A DNA stretch of 64,000 bases from Haloarcula sebkhae (GCF_014647415.1 NZ_BMPD01000002.1:338324-402323), one strand, 5' to 3'; counted from the first letter of the stretch, positions 24,934 through 34,080 are shown. The notes: generated from the sequence alone by a model not told the origin. A program made the numbers and translations.

Positions 24934-26955
24934 ATGAGCGAACAAAACCACGTAGACTCCATCGTCCACGAACCGAGCCATTCGTTCGTCGAATCGACGA
25001 ACGTCTGGGAGTTCATGCAGGAATACGACATCGACAACTACGACGAACTCATCGAGCGAACGACCACAGATCTGCCCGAGGAATCCGACTCGGGCGTCGA
25101 GTGGTTCTGGGACCTGCTCCCGGAGTACCTCGACATCGAGTTCTTTGAAGACTACGATCAAGTCCGGGACAACAGTGAGGGCCCACAGTTCACCGACTGG
25201 TACACCGGCGGGAGTATCAACGCCGCCCACAACGTCTTGGACCGCCACGCAGCGCGGGACAGCCCGACTCGAAACACGGTCGCACTCATCTGGGAGGGCG
25301 AACCCGGCGACGTGCGAGAAGTCACGTACCACGAACTGAATCGGCAGGCCAGCAAGGTAGCGAACTATCTGGAGTCCGTCGGCGTCGGCACCGGCGACAC
25401 CGTCGGTCTGTACATGCCGATGGTGCCCGAAGTCGCGTCGATACTGTACGGCTGTCTCAAGGTCGGCGCGGTCGCCGTGCCCATCTTCTCCGGGTTCGGC
25501 GTCGACGCGACGGCGACCCGTATCGCGGACGCCGAGTGTTCTGTCCTCTTCACCGGCGACGGCTTCTACCGCCGGGGCTCTGAGGTCCACCTCAAGGAGA
25601 GCGCCGACGAGGCCATCAAGCAGGCCGGCGAGGAACTCGGGACGACACCGGTCGAACACACAGTCGTCTACGACCGCCTCGGCGTCGCGGACGACCCCGA
25701 CGAAACCATCCGCTGGACACGTCGCGACGAGTGGTGGGACGAAGCAATAGAGACTGCTGATGACGAGTATGCGGCGAAGGAACTCCCGTGCAATCAGGAG
25801 TCGATGCTGCTGTACTCCTCTGGAACGACCGGGAAGCCGAAAGGCATCGTCCACACGCACGCCGGCGCGCTCATGCAGGCGGCCAAGGAGATCTACTTCG
25901 GCTTCGACCACAAGCCGAGCGACCGCTTCTTCTGGGTGAGCGACATCGGCTGGATGATGGGCCCCTGGACGCTGCTGGGCAACCACGCTTTCGGCGGGAC
26001 GGTCTTCATGTACGAGGGCGCGCCGGACCACCCCGAGCCGGACCGCTTCTGGAAGATGATCGACCGCCACGACATCACCACCTTCGGCGTCTCGCCGACC
26101 GCGGTTCGGGCGCTCCGCAAGAAAGGCGACGAGTGGCTGAAAGGTCACGACCTTTCCAGCCTGCGGCTGCTGGGCTCGACCGGTGAACCCTGGGACCCCG
26201 AGAGCTGGCAGTGGTTCTACGAGCACGTGGGCAACGAGGACTGTCCCATCATCAACATCTCGGGCGGGACCGAAATAATGGGCTGTTTCCTCATGCCGAT
26301 GCCAATCCAGTCGCTCAAACCCTGCACGCTGGGCGGTCCAGGGCTGGGGATGGACATCGATATCGTCGATTCCGATGGCGAGTCCATCGCCGACACGCAC
26401 GAGCGCGGCTATCTGGTCGCTCGGGACTCTTGTCCGTCGATGACCCGGTCGCTCTGGTCGGGCGACGAACGCTACCTGCACGAGTACTGGTCGACCTGGG
26501 ACGACGTCTGGGACCACGGCGACTGGGCCCAGAAAGACGAGGACGGCCTCTGGTTCCTCCACGGCCGGGCTGACGACGTGCTCAACGTCGCCGGGCGGAA
26601 GGTCGGACCGGCGGAGGTCGAAGGGGCGGCGATGGAACACGACGCGGTCAATCAGGCCGCCGCCGTCGGTGCGCCGGACGACACCACCGGCACTGCCGTC
26701 GTTCTCTACACCGTGCTGGAACCCGGCTACGAATCCGACGACGACCTCCGGGACGATATCCGCGCCGCTGTCGGCGAGGAACTCGGCAAGCCGTTCCGGC
26801 CCCGCGAGGTGCTGTTCGTCAACGAGTTCCCCAAGACTCAGAGCGGGAAAATCATCCGCCGGGCCATCGCTGGCGTCTACCACGGCGAGGACCTGGGCGA
26901 CATGTCCAGCATCGAGAACCCCGCGGCGCTGGACGAGATCCGCGAAGCGTCGTAA
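24934..26955 (+). CDS. AMP-forming acyl-CoA synthetase (acetyl-/propionyl-CoA synthetase-like)
   Basis: A 673-aa adenylate-forming enzyme. The N-terminal part shows the acetyl-CoA synthetase-like segment FTDWYTGGSINAAHNVLDRH. The AMP-binding signature YSSGTTGKPKGIVHTH is near residue 290, and SGGTEIMG plus the hinge region DDVLNVAGRKVGPAEVE follow. The lysine for adenylation lies in TQSGKIIRR near 640. It activates a short- or medium-chain acid to its CoA thioester with ATP. The neighbouring hydroxybutyrate-type SDR suggests acetoacetate or a related acid as candidate. It ends one base before the stop of the convergent MFS gene. Confidence 0.85.
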   Translation: MSEQNHVDSIVHEPSHSFVESTNVWEFMQEYDIDNYDELIERTTTDLPEESDSGVEWFWDLLPEYLDIEFFEDYDQVRDNSEGPQFTDWYTGGSINAAHNVLDRHAARDSPTRNTVALIWEGEPGDVREVTYHELNRQASKVANYLESVGVGTGDTVGLYMPMVPEVASILYGCLKVGAVAVPIFSGFGVDATATRIADAECSVLFTGDGFYRRGSEVHLKESADEAIKQAGEELGTTPVEHTVVYDRLGVADDPDETIRWTRRDEWWDEAIETADDEYAAKELPCNQESMLLYSSGTTGKPKGIVHTHAGALMQAAKEIYFGFDHKPSDRFFWVSDIGWMMGPWTLLGNHAFGGTVFMYEGAPDHPEPDRFWKMIDRHDITTFGVSPTAVRALRKKGDEWLKGHDLSSLRLLGSTGEPWDPESWQWFYEHVGNEDCPIINISGGTEIMGCFLMPMPIQSLKPCTLGGPGLGMDIDIVDSDGESIADTHERGYLVARDSCPSMTRSLWSGDERYLHEYWSTWDDVWDHGDWAQKDEDGLWFLHGRADDVLNVAGRKVGPAEVEGAAMEHDAVNQAAAVGAPDDTTGTAVVLYTVLEPGYESDDDLRDDIRAAVGEELGKPFRPREVLFVNEFPKTQSGKIIRRAIAGVYHGEDLGDMSSIENPAALDEIREAS

Positions 26956-28146
26956 TCAGCTCCCAACGGCATCCTTGGCGGGCTTCTCAAGTCGTAACAG
27001 TCCGGGTAGCGCCAGCACCGCTAGGACGACTTCCGTCCCGCCGGCGACGAGGAACGCAACGGGATAGCCGAAGACTCCAGCGACAGTCCCGCCGATGAGG
27101 ATGCCGGCGAGGAAGCCGACACTACCGAAGATGTTGAACCCGGCCATCGCAGTGCCGCGCTCCGTCTCGCCGGCGAGGTCCGAGACGAGCGCCATCGTCG
27201 CCGGGGCCATCAGTGCTCCGATAACGCCAGTCAGAACCATTCCTGCCCCGGCGATGGCCACCGTCGGAGCCTGCCCGACGCCCATGACCGTGAGGCCGTA
27301 CAGCACCGATCCGAGGACGATAGGAATAGTACGGCCAATACGGTCAGAAAGCACGCCAAAAGGATACTGCAGCAGGGCGAACGGGGCGAAAAACAGCGCC
27401 AGCATGACGCCGGTCTCCCCGGGGGATAGTTCGAACGTCTCCCTGAAATACAGGGTTCCGACGAGTGCGAAAAACCCCGCAGTGAGTCGGTCGATGAACC
27501 CGAAGGCGTACGGCACGCCGAGCGTCGGCCGCTGTTTGAGCCCGGACACGGTCGCAGCCAGACCCGATCGCCCGTCCGACGGTGCGCGGTCGGTCACGAA
27601 TAGGGCGGCCACCGCGACGACAAGCGACAGCGTGCTCGCCACGTACAGCGGGAGCGTGGTCTGGATTTCATACAGTTGGCCGCCGAGTGGCGCACCAAGC
27701 GCTGTCCCACTTCCGATAGCGATTCCTGCCGCTCCCATGTTCTTGCCGTGGCCGCCGCCGAGATCCATCAGCATCGTCATCGCCAGGGAGAACGCGGCAA
27801 TCGTTGCCCCGCCCTGAAGGACTCGCAAGACCAACACGCCGACAAACGGGAGCGAGACAGCCCCGGGGAGCCACGCGATGAGGGCATACAGTACTGCGCC
27901 TACGCCCGCTCCGCCGGCGATGTACGGTGTGCGCCGTCCGGTCGCGTCGCTGAATACGCCCCACACACCAGCGAAAACGACAAACGCCCCAAATTCGGCC
28001 GCAAGGAACCACATACTCGCGTTCAGGTCCGTCGTCGCACCAAGCGACCGAACGAGTCTGTCGACGCCCGGATACAGCAAGACTTGCGCCAGTAACACGG
28101 CGAAGATAACGCCCGCGAGAACGCCCCGGTCTGTACGGTCCGTCAC
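26956..28146 (-). CDS. Major facilitator superfamily transporter
   Basis: A 396-aa permease with twelve predicted membrane segments. The loop between segments 2 and 3 reads GVFSDATGRRTPYIAGG, and the mirror loop between 8 and 9 reads FGVLSDRIGRTIPIVLG, both matching the MFS G-x-L-x-D-R-x-G-R pattern. GTG 28146 is taken as start; TTG 28152 is possible. Substrate unknown; drug/sugar efflux families look like this. Its stop abuts the acyl-CoA synthetase stop with no spacer, so the two transcripts must overlap at their 3' ends. Confidence 0.85.
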   Translation of the reverse strand: MTDRTDRGVLAGVIFAVLLAQVLLYPGVDRLVRSLGATTDLNASMWFLAAEFGAFVVFAGVWGVFSDATGRRTPYIAGGAGVGAVLYALIAWLPGAVSLPFVGVLVLRVLQGGATIAAFSLAMTMLMDLGGGHGKNMGAAGIAIGSGTALGAPLGGQLYEIQTTLPLYVASTLSLVVAVAALFVTDRAPSDGRSGLAATVSGLKQRPTLGVPYAFGFIDRLTAGFFALVGTLYFRETFELSPGETGVMLALFFAPFALLQYPFGVLSDRIGRTIPIVLGSVLYGLTVMGVGQAPTVAIAGAGMVLTGVIGALMAPATMALVSDLAGETERGTAMAGFNIFGSVGFLAGILIGGTVAGVFGYPVAFLVAGGTEVVLAVLALPGLLRLEKPAKDAVGS

Positions 28147-28265
28147 AGACAACCATACAGCGAGCCGAGAAAAATAGATGTCGGACCAAAATACGGCACA
28201 CTACTCGTCGACCACTACAACTACCGACGACAGAACAGCGCGTCCGCTAACCCGGTCAATCCGCG

Positions 28266-28379
28266 TTACTCAGCGCCGTGGGGCGGAACGAACCCGCAGT
28301 TCGAACAGCCGTTGTGCTTCGTCGTCTGGTAGCTCAATTCCGCCCCGCAGTTCGGACAGTTGTACTGATCTGAACTCAT
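28266..28379 (-). CDS. Small zinc-ribbon protein, 37 aa
   Basis: Read by hand: ATG 28379 to TAA 28266. Two knuckles, CPNCG at 8-12 and CSNCG at 24-28, are 14 residues apart (Cys8, Cys11, Cys24, Cys27), a complete four-Cys zinc site. The product resembles the very small CPxCG zinc-finger proteins that are abundant in haloarchaea, some of which affect biofilm formation and motility. It is leftward, upstream of the MFS gene by 119 bp. AT-rich sequence lies upstream of its start and could hold the promoter. Too short for most gene callers. Confidence 0.75.
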   Translation of the reverse strand: MSSDQYNCPNCGAELSYQTTKHNGCSNCGFVPPHGAE

Positions 28380-28843
28380 TCACGCACTGGTAGTGTTCGA
28401 CAGTACCTAAACCTTTTCTCGACAATTGTCCATAGCACTTCTTCCGCCGTTTTATGGGATGTAGCGAGGCTTAGACTGCAATCCACCAGCTTGTGGGACG
28501 GATAATTACATCATTCAGAAAAGATGAACAAGGGCCTAAAACGAGCGTTGGCCGACGCTTGTAGTTGTTGCCACGCATATACCGGCAGCCGTGTCCGCTC
28601 TATGCGCTCGACCACACCGGATCCGGGATTGCTGCCGGCGCAGCCTACATCGACTTCTGTCGAAGTGTTGGAGTGGCAATACACGGGCCGTTAGCAGGTT
28701 CTGAGTTCTGGGGTCCGCTACTGGAGACCGCCCGTTTCGGTCGACAGGCGGATTCGGCTGTGTACTTACGTCTGGTGTGGCGAACATCGCTACTGAGACA
28801 GCAAGAGAAACAGCGATACGGAACCGGTGTCGTTCCGTGGCCG
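28380..28843. other. 464-bp region without a recognised gene
   Basis: Both strands were read. The first ~150 bp (28380-28540) are AT-rich and probably hold the promoter of the small zinc-ribbon gene. The remainder is GC-rich with no open frame of haloarchaeal character, no tRNA-like GGTTC loop and only short chance palindromes (for example ACTTC-TGTC-GAAGT near 28652). It may be the remnant of a decayed gene or the 3' UTR of the CysD-like gene. Confidence 0.5.
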
Positions 28844-29821
28844 TTACATGTAGCCGAGGTCGCGCAGGCGCTCCATCAGGTCTTCCTTGTCCTGGGCGCG
28901 GCCGGCGCGCTCGGTCGTGTTCGCCATGTCCTGCAGCCAGGCGGGCTCTTCGGCGGACTTGTCGGTGCTGACCTCGCTCCCGAGCGAACGGAACCCGGCG
29001 AAGTACTTCGGCGAGACCGGCACGTCTTCCTTCTCGATGCCCTCGGGGAGGTCGTCCTGACCCTGTGGGACGTAACCGTCGTCCGGGTAGCCCTCGACCG
29101 TGTCCGGGACGACGAAGTTCCAGAAGGCCTCCCACACGTCGGCTTCCGCGAACTGGAGGATCGACTGGATGCGGTCGTGCGGCGGGTAGATGTCCGGGTC
29201 GTGACGCGGCGAGAAGAACGTCTCGTCGGCGCGGGACTCCTGCTCGTCCCAGCGGATGCCCGACAGGATACCGTCCACATCGTGTTCCTCGATAGTGTCG
29301 TTGAGCGCCACCGTTTTGAGGAGGTGGTTACCGACGTAAGTGTCAAGCAGGAACGGGAACGTGTCCTCCTCGTATTCGAGGATGTTCCGGATGTGGTGCT
29401 GGTTGTGTTCGGAGAGTTCGTCGACGGGGATGTCGTCACCTGGTTCGAGACCGTTCTCGTCGACGTAGTTGCCCACGTCTTCGTTGCGGGCCCAGATGAC
29501 ATCGAGGTCCCACTCGTCGGCCCAGTGTTCGACGAAGTCGATGAGCTCATCGAAGTGCTGGTAGTGGTCGATGAAGACAACCGGCGGAACTTCGAGGTCG
29601 AAGCGCTCGGCGACTTCCTTGACGAAGTACAGCGTCAGCGTCGAGTCCTTGCCGCCAGTCCACATCACGACAGGGTTCTTGTACTCTTCGAGGCCGGTCT
29701 TCGTGACCTCGATAGCCTTCTCGATCTTGTGGTTGACGGTCGGGTACTCTTCGGGGTCTTCGCCTTCCCCGTCAGTGTAATCAACGTCCAGATAGTCCGG
29801 GAACTCTGCTGATTCGGACAT
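28844..29821 (-). CDS. PAPS-reductase-family ATP pyrophosphatase, CysD-like, cysteine-free
   Basis: A 325-aa PP-loop protein. The loop MWTGGKDSTLTLYFV is at about 52-66. The segment SGIRWDEQESRADETFFSPR resembles CysD (sulfate adenylyltransferase subunit 2) more than a reductase. The whole protein has no cysteine, so the Cys-dependent PAPS reductase reaction is impossible. It probably adenylates or activates a substrate. There is no CysN-like GTPase or other sulfate gene beside it. ATG 29821 is preceded by AT-rich sequence; the longer open frame is not homologous. Confidence 0.75.
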   Translation of the reverse strand: MSESAEFPDYLDVDYTDGEGEDPEEYPTVNHKIEKAIEVTKTGLEEYKNPVVMWTGGKDSTLTLYFVKEVAERFDLEVPPVVFIDHYQHFDELIDFVEHWADEWDLDVIWARNEDVGNYVDENGLEPGDDIPVDELSEHNQHHIRNILEYEEDTFPFLLDTYVGNHLLKTVALNDTIEEHDVDGILSGIRWDEQESRADETFFSPRHDPDIYPPHDRIQSILQFAEADVWEAFWNFVVPDTVEGYPDDGYVPQGQDDLPEGIEKEDVPVSPKYFAGFRSLGSEVSTDKSAEEPAWLQDMANTTERAGRAQDKEDLMERLRDLGYM

Positions 29822-29957
29822 AGTGTAATGAGATATAATTACGAGTGCCAAGTACTTTTTGGATGTCCGACAGGTGTGTGAGGCGGTGGCAAATAAAATG
29901 ACGGCCGCGTCCGTTCCGGTCACTCGGGTTTTTTGCTGCCGGCGCAGAAGGTGTGGT

Positions 29958-30575
29958 ATGGACGACCGCCCAACCCTCCCAGCCCGTCTCTTTCACCGCT
30001 GGCTGTTGCGCTATGTCCCTGTAGCCGCGCTGATCCTGATCGTCAGTGGACTGCTCGGGTACGGGCTCGGCAGTCAGGTCCCCGCAGAGTGGCTTCAGAA
30101 CCCCGGAACGACCGGCGAGAATCCATTTATGCCGGCTGAGCTAACGACAGTCTCACTGACCATTAACAACCTCGGTGCGTTGCTCGTGATGTCGCTCGGT
30201 GCGATTTCGCTCGGTTCGATGACGGTTCTGTCGCTCGTCTTGAACGGACTGCTTATCGGTGTTGTCGTCGGTATCGCACTCAAGCAGGTCTCGCCCGTCG
30301 TCGTCGCCGCGCTCATCGTCCCACACGGGCTTATCGAGATACCCGCACTGCTCATCGTCGCCGCCGTTGGACTGCGGTTCGGATGGCGCACGATACAGTA
30401 TATCCGCGGCCGTACGAAGGAACTGGTCACTGGACAGGAGATCCGAGAAGCGGGATGGTTACTTGCGACGGCCGCCGTACTAATCGTGATTGCTGCCTAC
30501 ATCGAAGCGAACCTCACCATCGAAATCGCGTCACGATTTACCGACGCTGATCTCTCAGGCCTCACGCCGGCGTAG
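29958..30575 (+). CDS. SpoIIM-like integral membrane protein
   Basis: A 205-aa protein of the stage II sporulation protein M family (DUF95). Five or six membrane segments are visible, with the family segment LTINNLGALLVMSLGAISLG and the HGLIEIPALLIVAAVGLRFGW motif (His-Gly-x2-Glu). Archaea do not sporulate; the family occurs widely with unknown function, often beside membrane remodelling genes. Divergent from the CysD-like gene. Start at ATG 29958 follows a GGTGTGGT sequence and gives the normal length. Confidence 0.85.
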   Translation: MDDRPTLPARLFHRWLLRYVPVAALILIVSGLLGYGLGSQVPAEWLQNPGTTGENPFMPAELTTVSLTINNLGALLVMSLGAISLGSMTVLSLVLNGLLIGVVVGIALKQVSPVVVAALIVPHGLIEIPALLIVAAVGLRFGWRTIQYIRGRTKELVTGQEIREAGWLLATAAVLIVIAAYIEANLTIEIASRFTDADLSGLTPA

Positions 30576-30655
30576 CGGTCTAAGCCGTTTGCTATTCGCT
30601 ATTGAGCTACGGCTCGACAAAACTGAATCCGTGACTGGACGCTATGCGAGCCGCG

Positions 30656-31258
30656 TTACGAGATGAACTCGTTGTCGCGCCAGTTGACGCCCTCTTCTTC
30701 CTCGCCGTCGCGGGGTTCCTCTGCAACGTTGATCGCAGCGGGCCGCTCTTCCCCATCGACGATGCGGACAGCTTTGAGTTCCTCGTCGACCGCCGCAATT
30801 GCTGTCAACGTGCCCTTTTCTGCGACTTTCGCGACCTCACACAAGACCTCGAACATCGCGTACTGGAGCGCGGTGTTCTGGAGCACGGTCTCACGGTCAC
30901 CCTTGAAACAGGCGTATTCGACGAGTTCGGACTCGATCTCTTCTTCTTCCTCTTCGAGTGCGCCCCACTGGGGGCCACCGCCGGAGCTTCCGGTACTCGC
31001 AGCCCCGGGTGGACCCATCTCGTCGGGGTCCTCCTCGTACACCCGGTTCTCGGTGACGCTGGCCTTGAGTTGGGCCGTTGGGGTGTACTTGCTCATGGAG
31101 TCGTCCTTGGCGACGGCGCTGACGATTAGCGTATTATTTCGACGAGTAATGTCGATGTCAGCGATTTCAGGTGGAAGGTCCGGATCCTCGAAGAAATCGT
31201 AGGCGTCTTCCAGTGGCAGTTCAAGTGTCGAGTGAAGTCTGTATACGCGGCTGGTCAT
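30656..31258 (-). CDS. Conserved haloarchaeal protein of unknown function, 200 aa
   Basis: A very acidic 200-aa protein that I cannot assign with certainty. It has an N-terminal alpha/beta region (YRLHSTLELPLEDAYDFFEDP), a Gly/Ser-rich linker near 85-97 and a run of glutamates (EEEEEE) after it, then a helical part with FKGDRETVLQNTALQYAMFEVL. ATG 31258 starts the clear haloarchaeal codon use. It is leftward and lies between a convergent SpoIIM gene and a ferredoxin gene on the same strand (195 bp away). It is probably cytoplasmic, with no signal or membrane segment. Confidence 0.6.
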   Translation of the reverse strand: MTSRVYRLHSTLELPLEDAYDFFEDPDLPPEIADIDITRRNNTLIVSAVAKDDSMSKYTPTAQLKASVTENRVYEEDPDEMGPPGAASTGSSGGGPQWGALEEEEEEIESELVEYACFKGDRETVLQNTALQYAMFEVLCEVAKVAEKGTLTAIAAVDEELKAVRIVDGEERPAAINVAEEPRDGEEEEGVNWRDNEFIS

Positions 31259-31453
31259 GGTTGGGGAAGCGTGTCTCAGTCGTCGAAGGCCGTCCGCTGA
31301 CGCTGTAGTCACTATTCCTTAGGGGCCACTTGCTTATATGACCTGTCCTTCATTCGCAGTTTCACCGCTCTATATCAGGGAATTCTTCAGACGTATGTTA
31401 AAGGTATTTAGAGATATTCTAGTAGGCCATATGTTAGCGGTATTCAGTGCCTA

Positions 31454-31786
31454 CTAGTCGTCTGCAGGCGTGGGGTCGCCGTCCTCTAGGTCGACATCCG
31501 CTTCAATACTGGGCGGGTACTTCCCGCGGTCGAGTTTCAGGTCCGACTGCGGGCGCGCCATGCAGGTCAGTGCGTAGTTCTCCCGTTCCCGGTCGGTCAA
31601 TCCACGAGCGGCGGGTTGGGTGACCGACCCCTCGACGATTTTCGCCGAACAGGCCAGACACATCCCCACGCGACAGGAATACTCCTGAGCGATACCCTCC
31701 TCGATACACCGGGAGAGAATCGTCTCCTTCTCTGAGACGGTAATCTCCTCACCCGTCCCCACAAATGTCACCGTATGCTCGGTCAT
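31454..31786 (-). CDS. Plant-type [2Fe-2S] ferredoxin
   Basis: A 110-aa ferredoxin of the plant/halophile type. The cluster ligands are visible as Cys in SCRVGMCLACSAKI (C-x4-C-x2-C) and a fourth Cys in YALTCMARP about 30 residues later. It carries electrons in the cytoplasm. It lacks the N-terminal acidic insertion domain of the main haloarchaeal ferredoxin, so it is a paralogue. ATG 31786 starts it. The gene is divergent from a geranylgeranyl-reductase-family gene; ferredoxin is a plausible electron donor for such reductases (inference from neighbourhood). Confidence 0.9.
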   Translation of the reverse strand: MTEHTVTFVGTGEEITVSEKETILSRCIEEGIAQEYSCRVGMCLACSAKIVEGSVTQPAARGLTDRERENYALTCMARPQSDLKLDRGKYPPSIEADVDLEDGDPTPADD

Positions 31787-31961
31787 GCTCGGCCATTTGA
31801 TACCCCCCAGCAAAACTCTTTATCACCGCTGTCCCGGAGTGAAACGGACTGTTATCCGTCGATGCCGCATCAAACACCCGTCCGTCGCGAGAAATTGTTC
31901 CAGCAGTCCGTCTGAAACCCGTAGCGGAATAATTTTCTCTCTCCGGGCAGGACGAGAGTGC

Positions 31962-33380
31962 ATGACCACATACCAGGACGGCAACGCCGGCGGAGAGTCG
32001 GCGACGGCACGGACCGTTTCCGTGGACGTTGTCGTCGTCGGGGCCGGAACATCCGGCTGTTACGCCGCCGCGACTATCGCGGATGCAGGCTACGACGTCG
32101 TCGTCGTAGAGCGAAAGGACGAGACGGAAGCCGGCCACATCGCCTGTGGGGACGCACTGAAGGGAGCCAGCGACTTCCCCGACGCGATTCCGAAGTCCCA
32201 GCTCGAACCGGCCTTTACCAACACGGATGTCGACCACGGCCGCTTCGAGATACCGCAGGAGGACACTGTCCTCGAAATCCCCGTTCCGGGCGAACTCGCT
32301 GTCATCGATCGCTGGGAGTACGGTCGCTGTCTCATCGAGGGTGCATCCGATAGCGGCGTGGAGTTCCACTACGATACGGTCGTTCAGGACGTGCGACAGG
32401 ACGACAGTGGCCGTGTGACCGGGGTGAAAGCCATGCGGAAGGGCGACCCTGTCACGTACGAGGGTGACATGGTCATCGACGGGGCCGGCGCGCTGTCGAT
32501 CCTGCAGGACAAAACCGACCTCGAAGACGCGACCTTCGATACGAACGTCCAGTACTCGCAGTTCTGCTCGGCATACCGGGAGATTATCGAGGTAGATGAG
32601 CCGGTCGAATGGGATGACGCGCTCGTGTTCAAGCCGACCGAGCGCTCTGCTGGCTACCTCTGGTACTTCCCGCGCACGGACACGGAAATCAACGCCGGTC
32701 TCGGCTTCCAGATGAACGAGGAGCCGATGGAACTAGTCGACGACCTCAAGCGCGATCTTCAGGGCCGAAGCGAGTTCGAGGGCGCGGAGGTACAGGACAA
32801 ACTCGGCGCTGCGCTGCCGACGCGTCGGCCGTACGACTCGGCCGTCGCGCCCGGGTTCATGGCCGTCGGCGACGCTGCTGGACACGTCAATCCGACGACC
32901 GGCGGTGGGATCGCCGGTGCAGCCTATGCTGGAACCTACGCCGCTGAGCAGGCTATCGAGGCTATCGAGTCCGGCCGAACGGACGACGAAGCCGCGCTCT
33001 GGGAGTACAACGAGCGCGTGATGGACCACTTCGGGGCCCGGTACGCTGCGCTTGACGTGTACAATATCTTCACCACTGCCTACGATGTCGACGATCTGAT
33101 GGCGTTGCTGGCCGCACTGCCCGGCGAGAAGCTCGCCGAAGCGCTGTACGGCGGCTCGACCAGCATCGGGCTCGGACTCAAACTCAAGATGGCCGTCAAG
33201 AGCATCGGCCACCTCGGGACGATCCGGGACCTTTACCAGACGAAGAAGGCCGCCGACCGGCTGCTGGACCATTACGAATCCTACCCCAGCGACCGTTCCG
33301 GCTTCGAGTCTTGGCAACGCGAGCGTGACTCGATTATGGACGATATCTACGAAGTCACTGGCGCAGAGCCCAAGTACTGA
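31962..33380 (+). CDS. Geranylgeranyl reductase-family flavoprotein
   Basis: A 472-aa FAD-binding reductase. The dinucleotide motif VVVVGAGTSGCYAA is at about 22-36, and GFMAVGDAAGHVNPTTGGGIAGA near 300 is the FAD-binding GD motif. Family members saturate isoprenoid chains of archaeal lipids, menaquinone or carotenoid precursors. The divergent ferredoxin gene (175 bp away) may encode its electron donor. Haloarchaea carry several paralogues, so whether this is the main lipid reductase cannot be told. ATG 31962 gives the normal N-terminus after an 18-residue polar lead. Confidence 0.85.
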   Translation: MTTYQDGNAGGESATARTVSVDVVVVGAGTSGCYAAATIADAGYDVVVVERKDETEAGHIACGDALKGASDFPDAIPKSQLEPAFTNTDVDHGRFEIPQEDTVLEIPVPGELAVIDRWEYGRCLIEGASDSGVEFHYDTVVQDVRQDDSGRVTGVKAMRKGDPVTYEGDMVIDGAGALSILQDKTDLEDATFDTNVQYSQFCSAYREIIEVDEPVEWDDALVFKPTERSAGYLWYFPRTDTEINAGLGFQMNEEPMELVDDLKRDLQGRSEFEGAEVQDKLGAALPTRRPYDSAVAPGFMAVGDAAGHVNPTTGGGIAGAAYAGTYAAEQAIEAIESGRTDDEAALWEYNERVMDHFGARYAALDVYNIFTTAYDVDDLMALLAALPGEKLAEALYGGSTSIGLGLKLKMAVKSIGHLGTIRDLYQTKKAADRLLDHYESYPSDRSGFESWQRERDSIMDDIYEVTGAEPKY

Positions 33381-33539
33381 TCCGGCGGCTCGATGCGTTT
33401 TTCGGTTGGTTTTGATCTTCTGGCATGAGTTCGCTAAGGGCAGATGTAGCGTTTTGAATTTGGTCTGGATAGTAGTTGAGTAACACATAAACTATAATTT
33501 TGAACGACAAGTTTTATTATTCGACAACATAATATCAAA

Positions 33540-33629
33540 ATGAAGTCACTCTGGGGTCGGTCGACCGGGGGGTCACCGAGACGGAGACAGCGTGTCGACC
33601 GTCGCCCAAGTGGGGGTCAATCATGCTAG
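33540..33629 (+). CDS. Possible 29-aa upstream ORF overlapping the pilin start
   Basis: ATG 33540 to TAG 33627-33629; it runs through the pilin ATG (33623) and ends 4 nt after it. The product would be very basic, with an Arg cluster (PRRRQRVDRR), unlike most halophilic proteins. An AT-rich stretch (33485-33539) with TTTTATTATT lies right before it and would fit a promoter for a leaderless start at 33540. If translated it could couple translation into the pilin gene. It may equally be a chance frame in a 5' leader. Confidence 0.3.
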   Translation: MKSLWGRSTGGSPRRRQRVDRRPSGGQSC

Positions 33630-34075
33630 CACACAGATTCAAATCCGACGATAGTGCAGTCTCGCCAGTTGTGGGAGTTATACTAATGGTTGCAATAACG
33701 GTGCTGCTGGCGGCGACAGCAGCGACGTTCTTCCTCGATTTCGGTTCCGGGAACCTCGGCCAGAGCGCGCCACAGGCAGCGTTTTCGTTCGATTACGACT
33801 CTGAGGGTCCCGACACCCTAACAATCGAACACCGAAGCGGCGACTCGATTCGGGCCGGAAATCTGTACATCACTGTTAGCGGGGCTTCAGGCGCTAACGG
33901 ACAGCACGATTTCCCGAGTCTCAGTGGCGCACCGGCGGCCAGTTCGGAAATCACAGCCGGGTCGCAGGTGACGTTTTCCAAGACGTCGGACCTTTCTGAC
34001 GCCACGGTCACGCTAAACTGGAAGTCGCCGGATAGCGGCAAATCAATTCAGCTCGCCAGTTGGGAAGCGCCGTAG
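33623..34075 (+). CDS. Archaeal type IV pilin
   Basis: A 150-aa pilin. The class III signal peptide is clear: a short basic start (MLAHRFKSDDSAVSP) followed by the hydrophobic helix VVGVILMVAITVLLAATAA (residues 16-34). The conserved SDD-x-AVSPVVG stretch is the haloarchaeal pilin signature; a PibD-type peptidase would cut before it. The rest is a beta-rich head without cysteines. GGGGGT is 7 nt before the ATG. No assembly ATPase or membrane platform gene is nearby, so it must use a system encoded elsewhere. Convergent with the M20 hydrolase gene, 5 bp between stops. Confidence 0.9.
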   Translation: MLAHRFKSDDSAVSPVVGVILMVAITVLLAATAATFFLDFGSGNLGQSAPQAAFSFDYDSEGPDTLTIEHRSGDSIRAGNLYITVSGASGANGQHDFPSLSGAPAASSEITAGSQVTFSKTSDLSDATVTLNWKSPDSGKSIQLASWEAP

Positions 34076-34080
34076 CGTCG

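Noticed and set aside
24916-26883. 655-aa open frame opposite the acyl-CoA synthetase
   Set aside because: Mirror image of a gene with an AMP-binding signature; no domain or start signal on the antisense side.
28844-29821. CysD-like PP-loop protein considered as a lasso cyclase
   Set aside because: The PP-loop is shared, but its other motifs match CysD/PAPS reductase, and it lies 21 kb from the RiPP cluster.
33590-33600. GGTCGACC-type short palindromes near the pilin gene
   Set aside because: Common 6-8 bp chance symmetry in GC-rich DNA and not conserved in position to any start.
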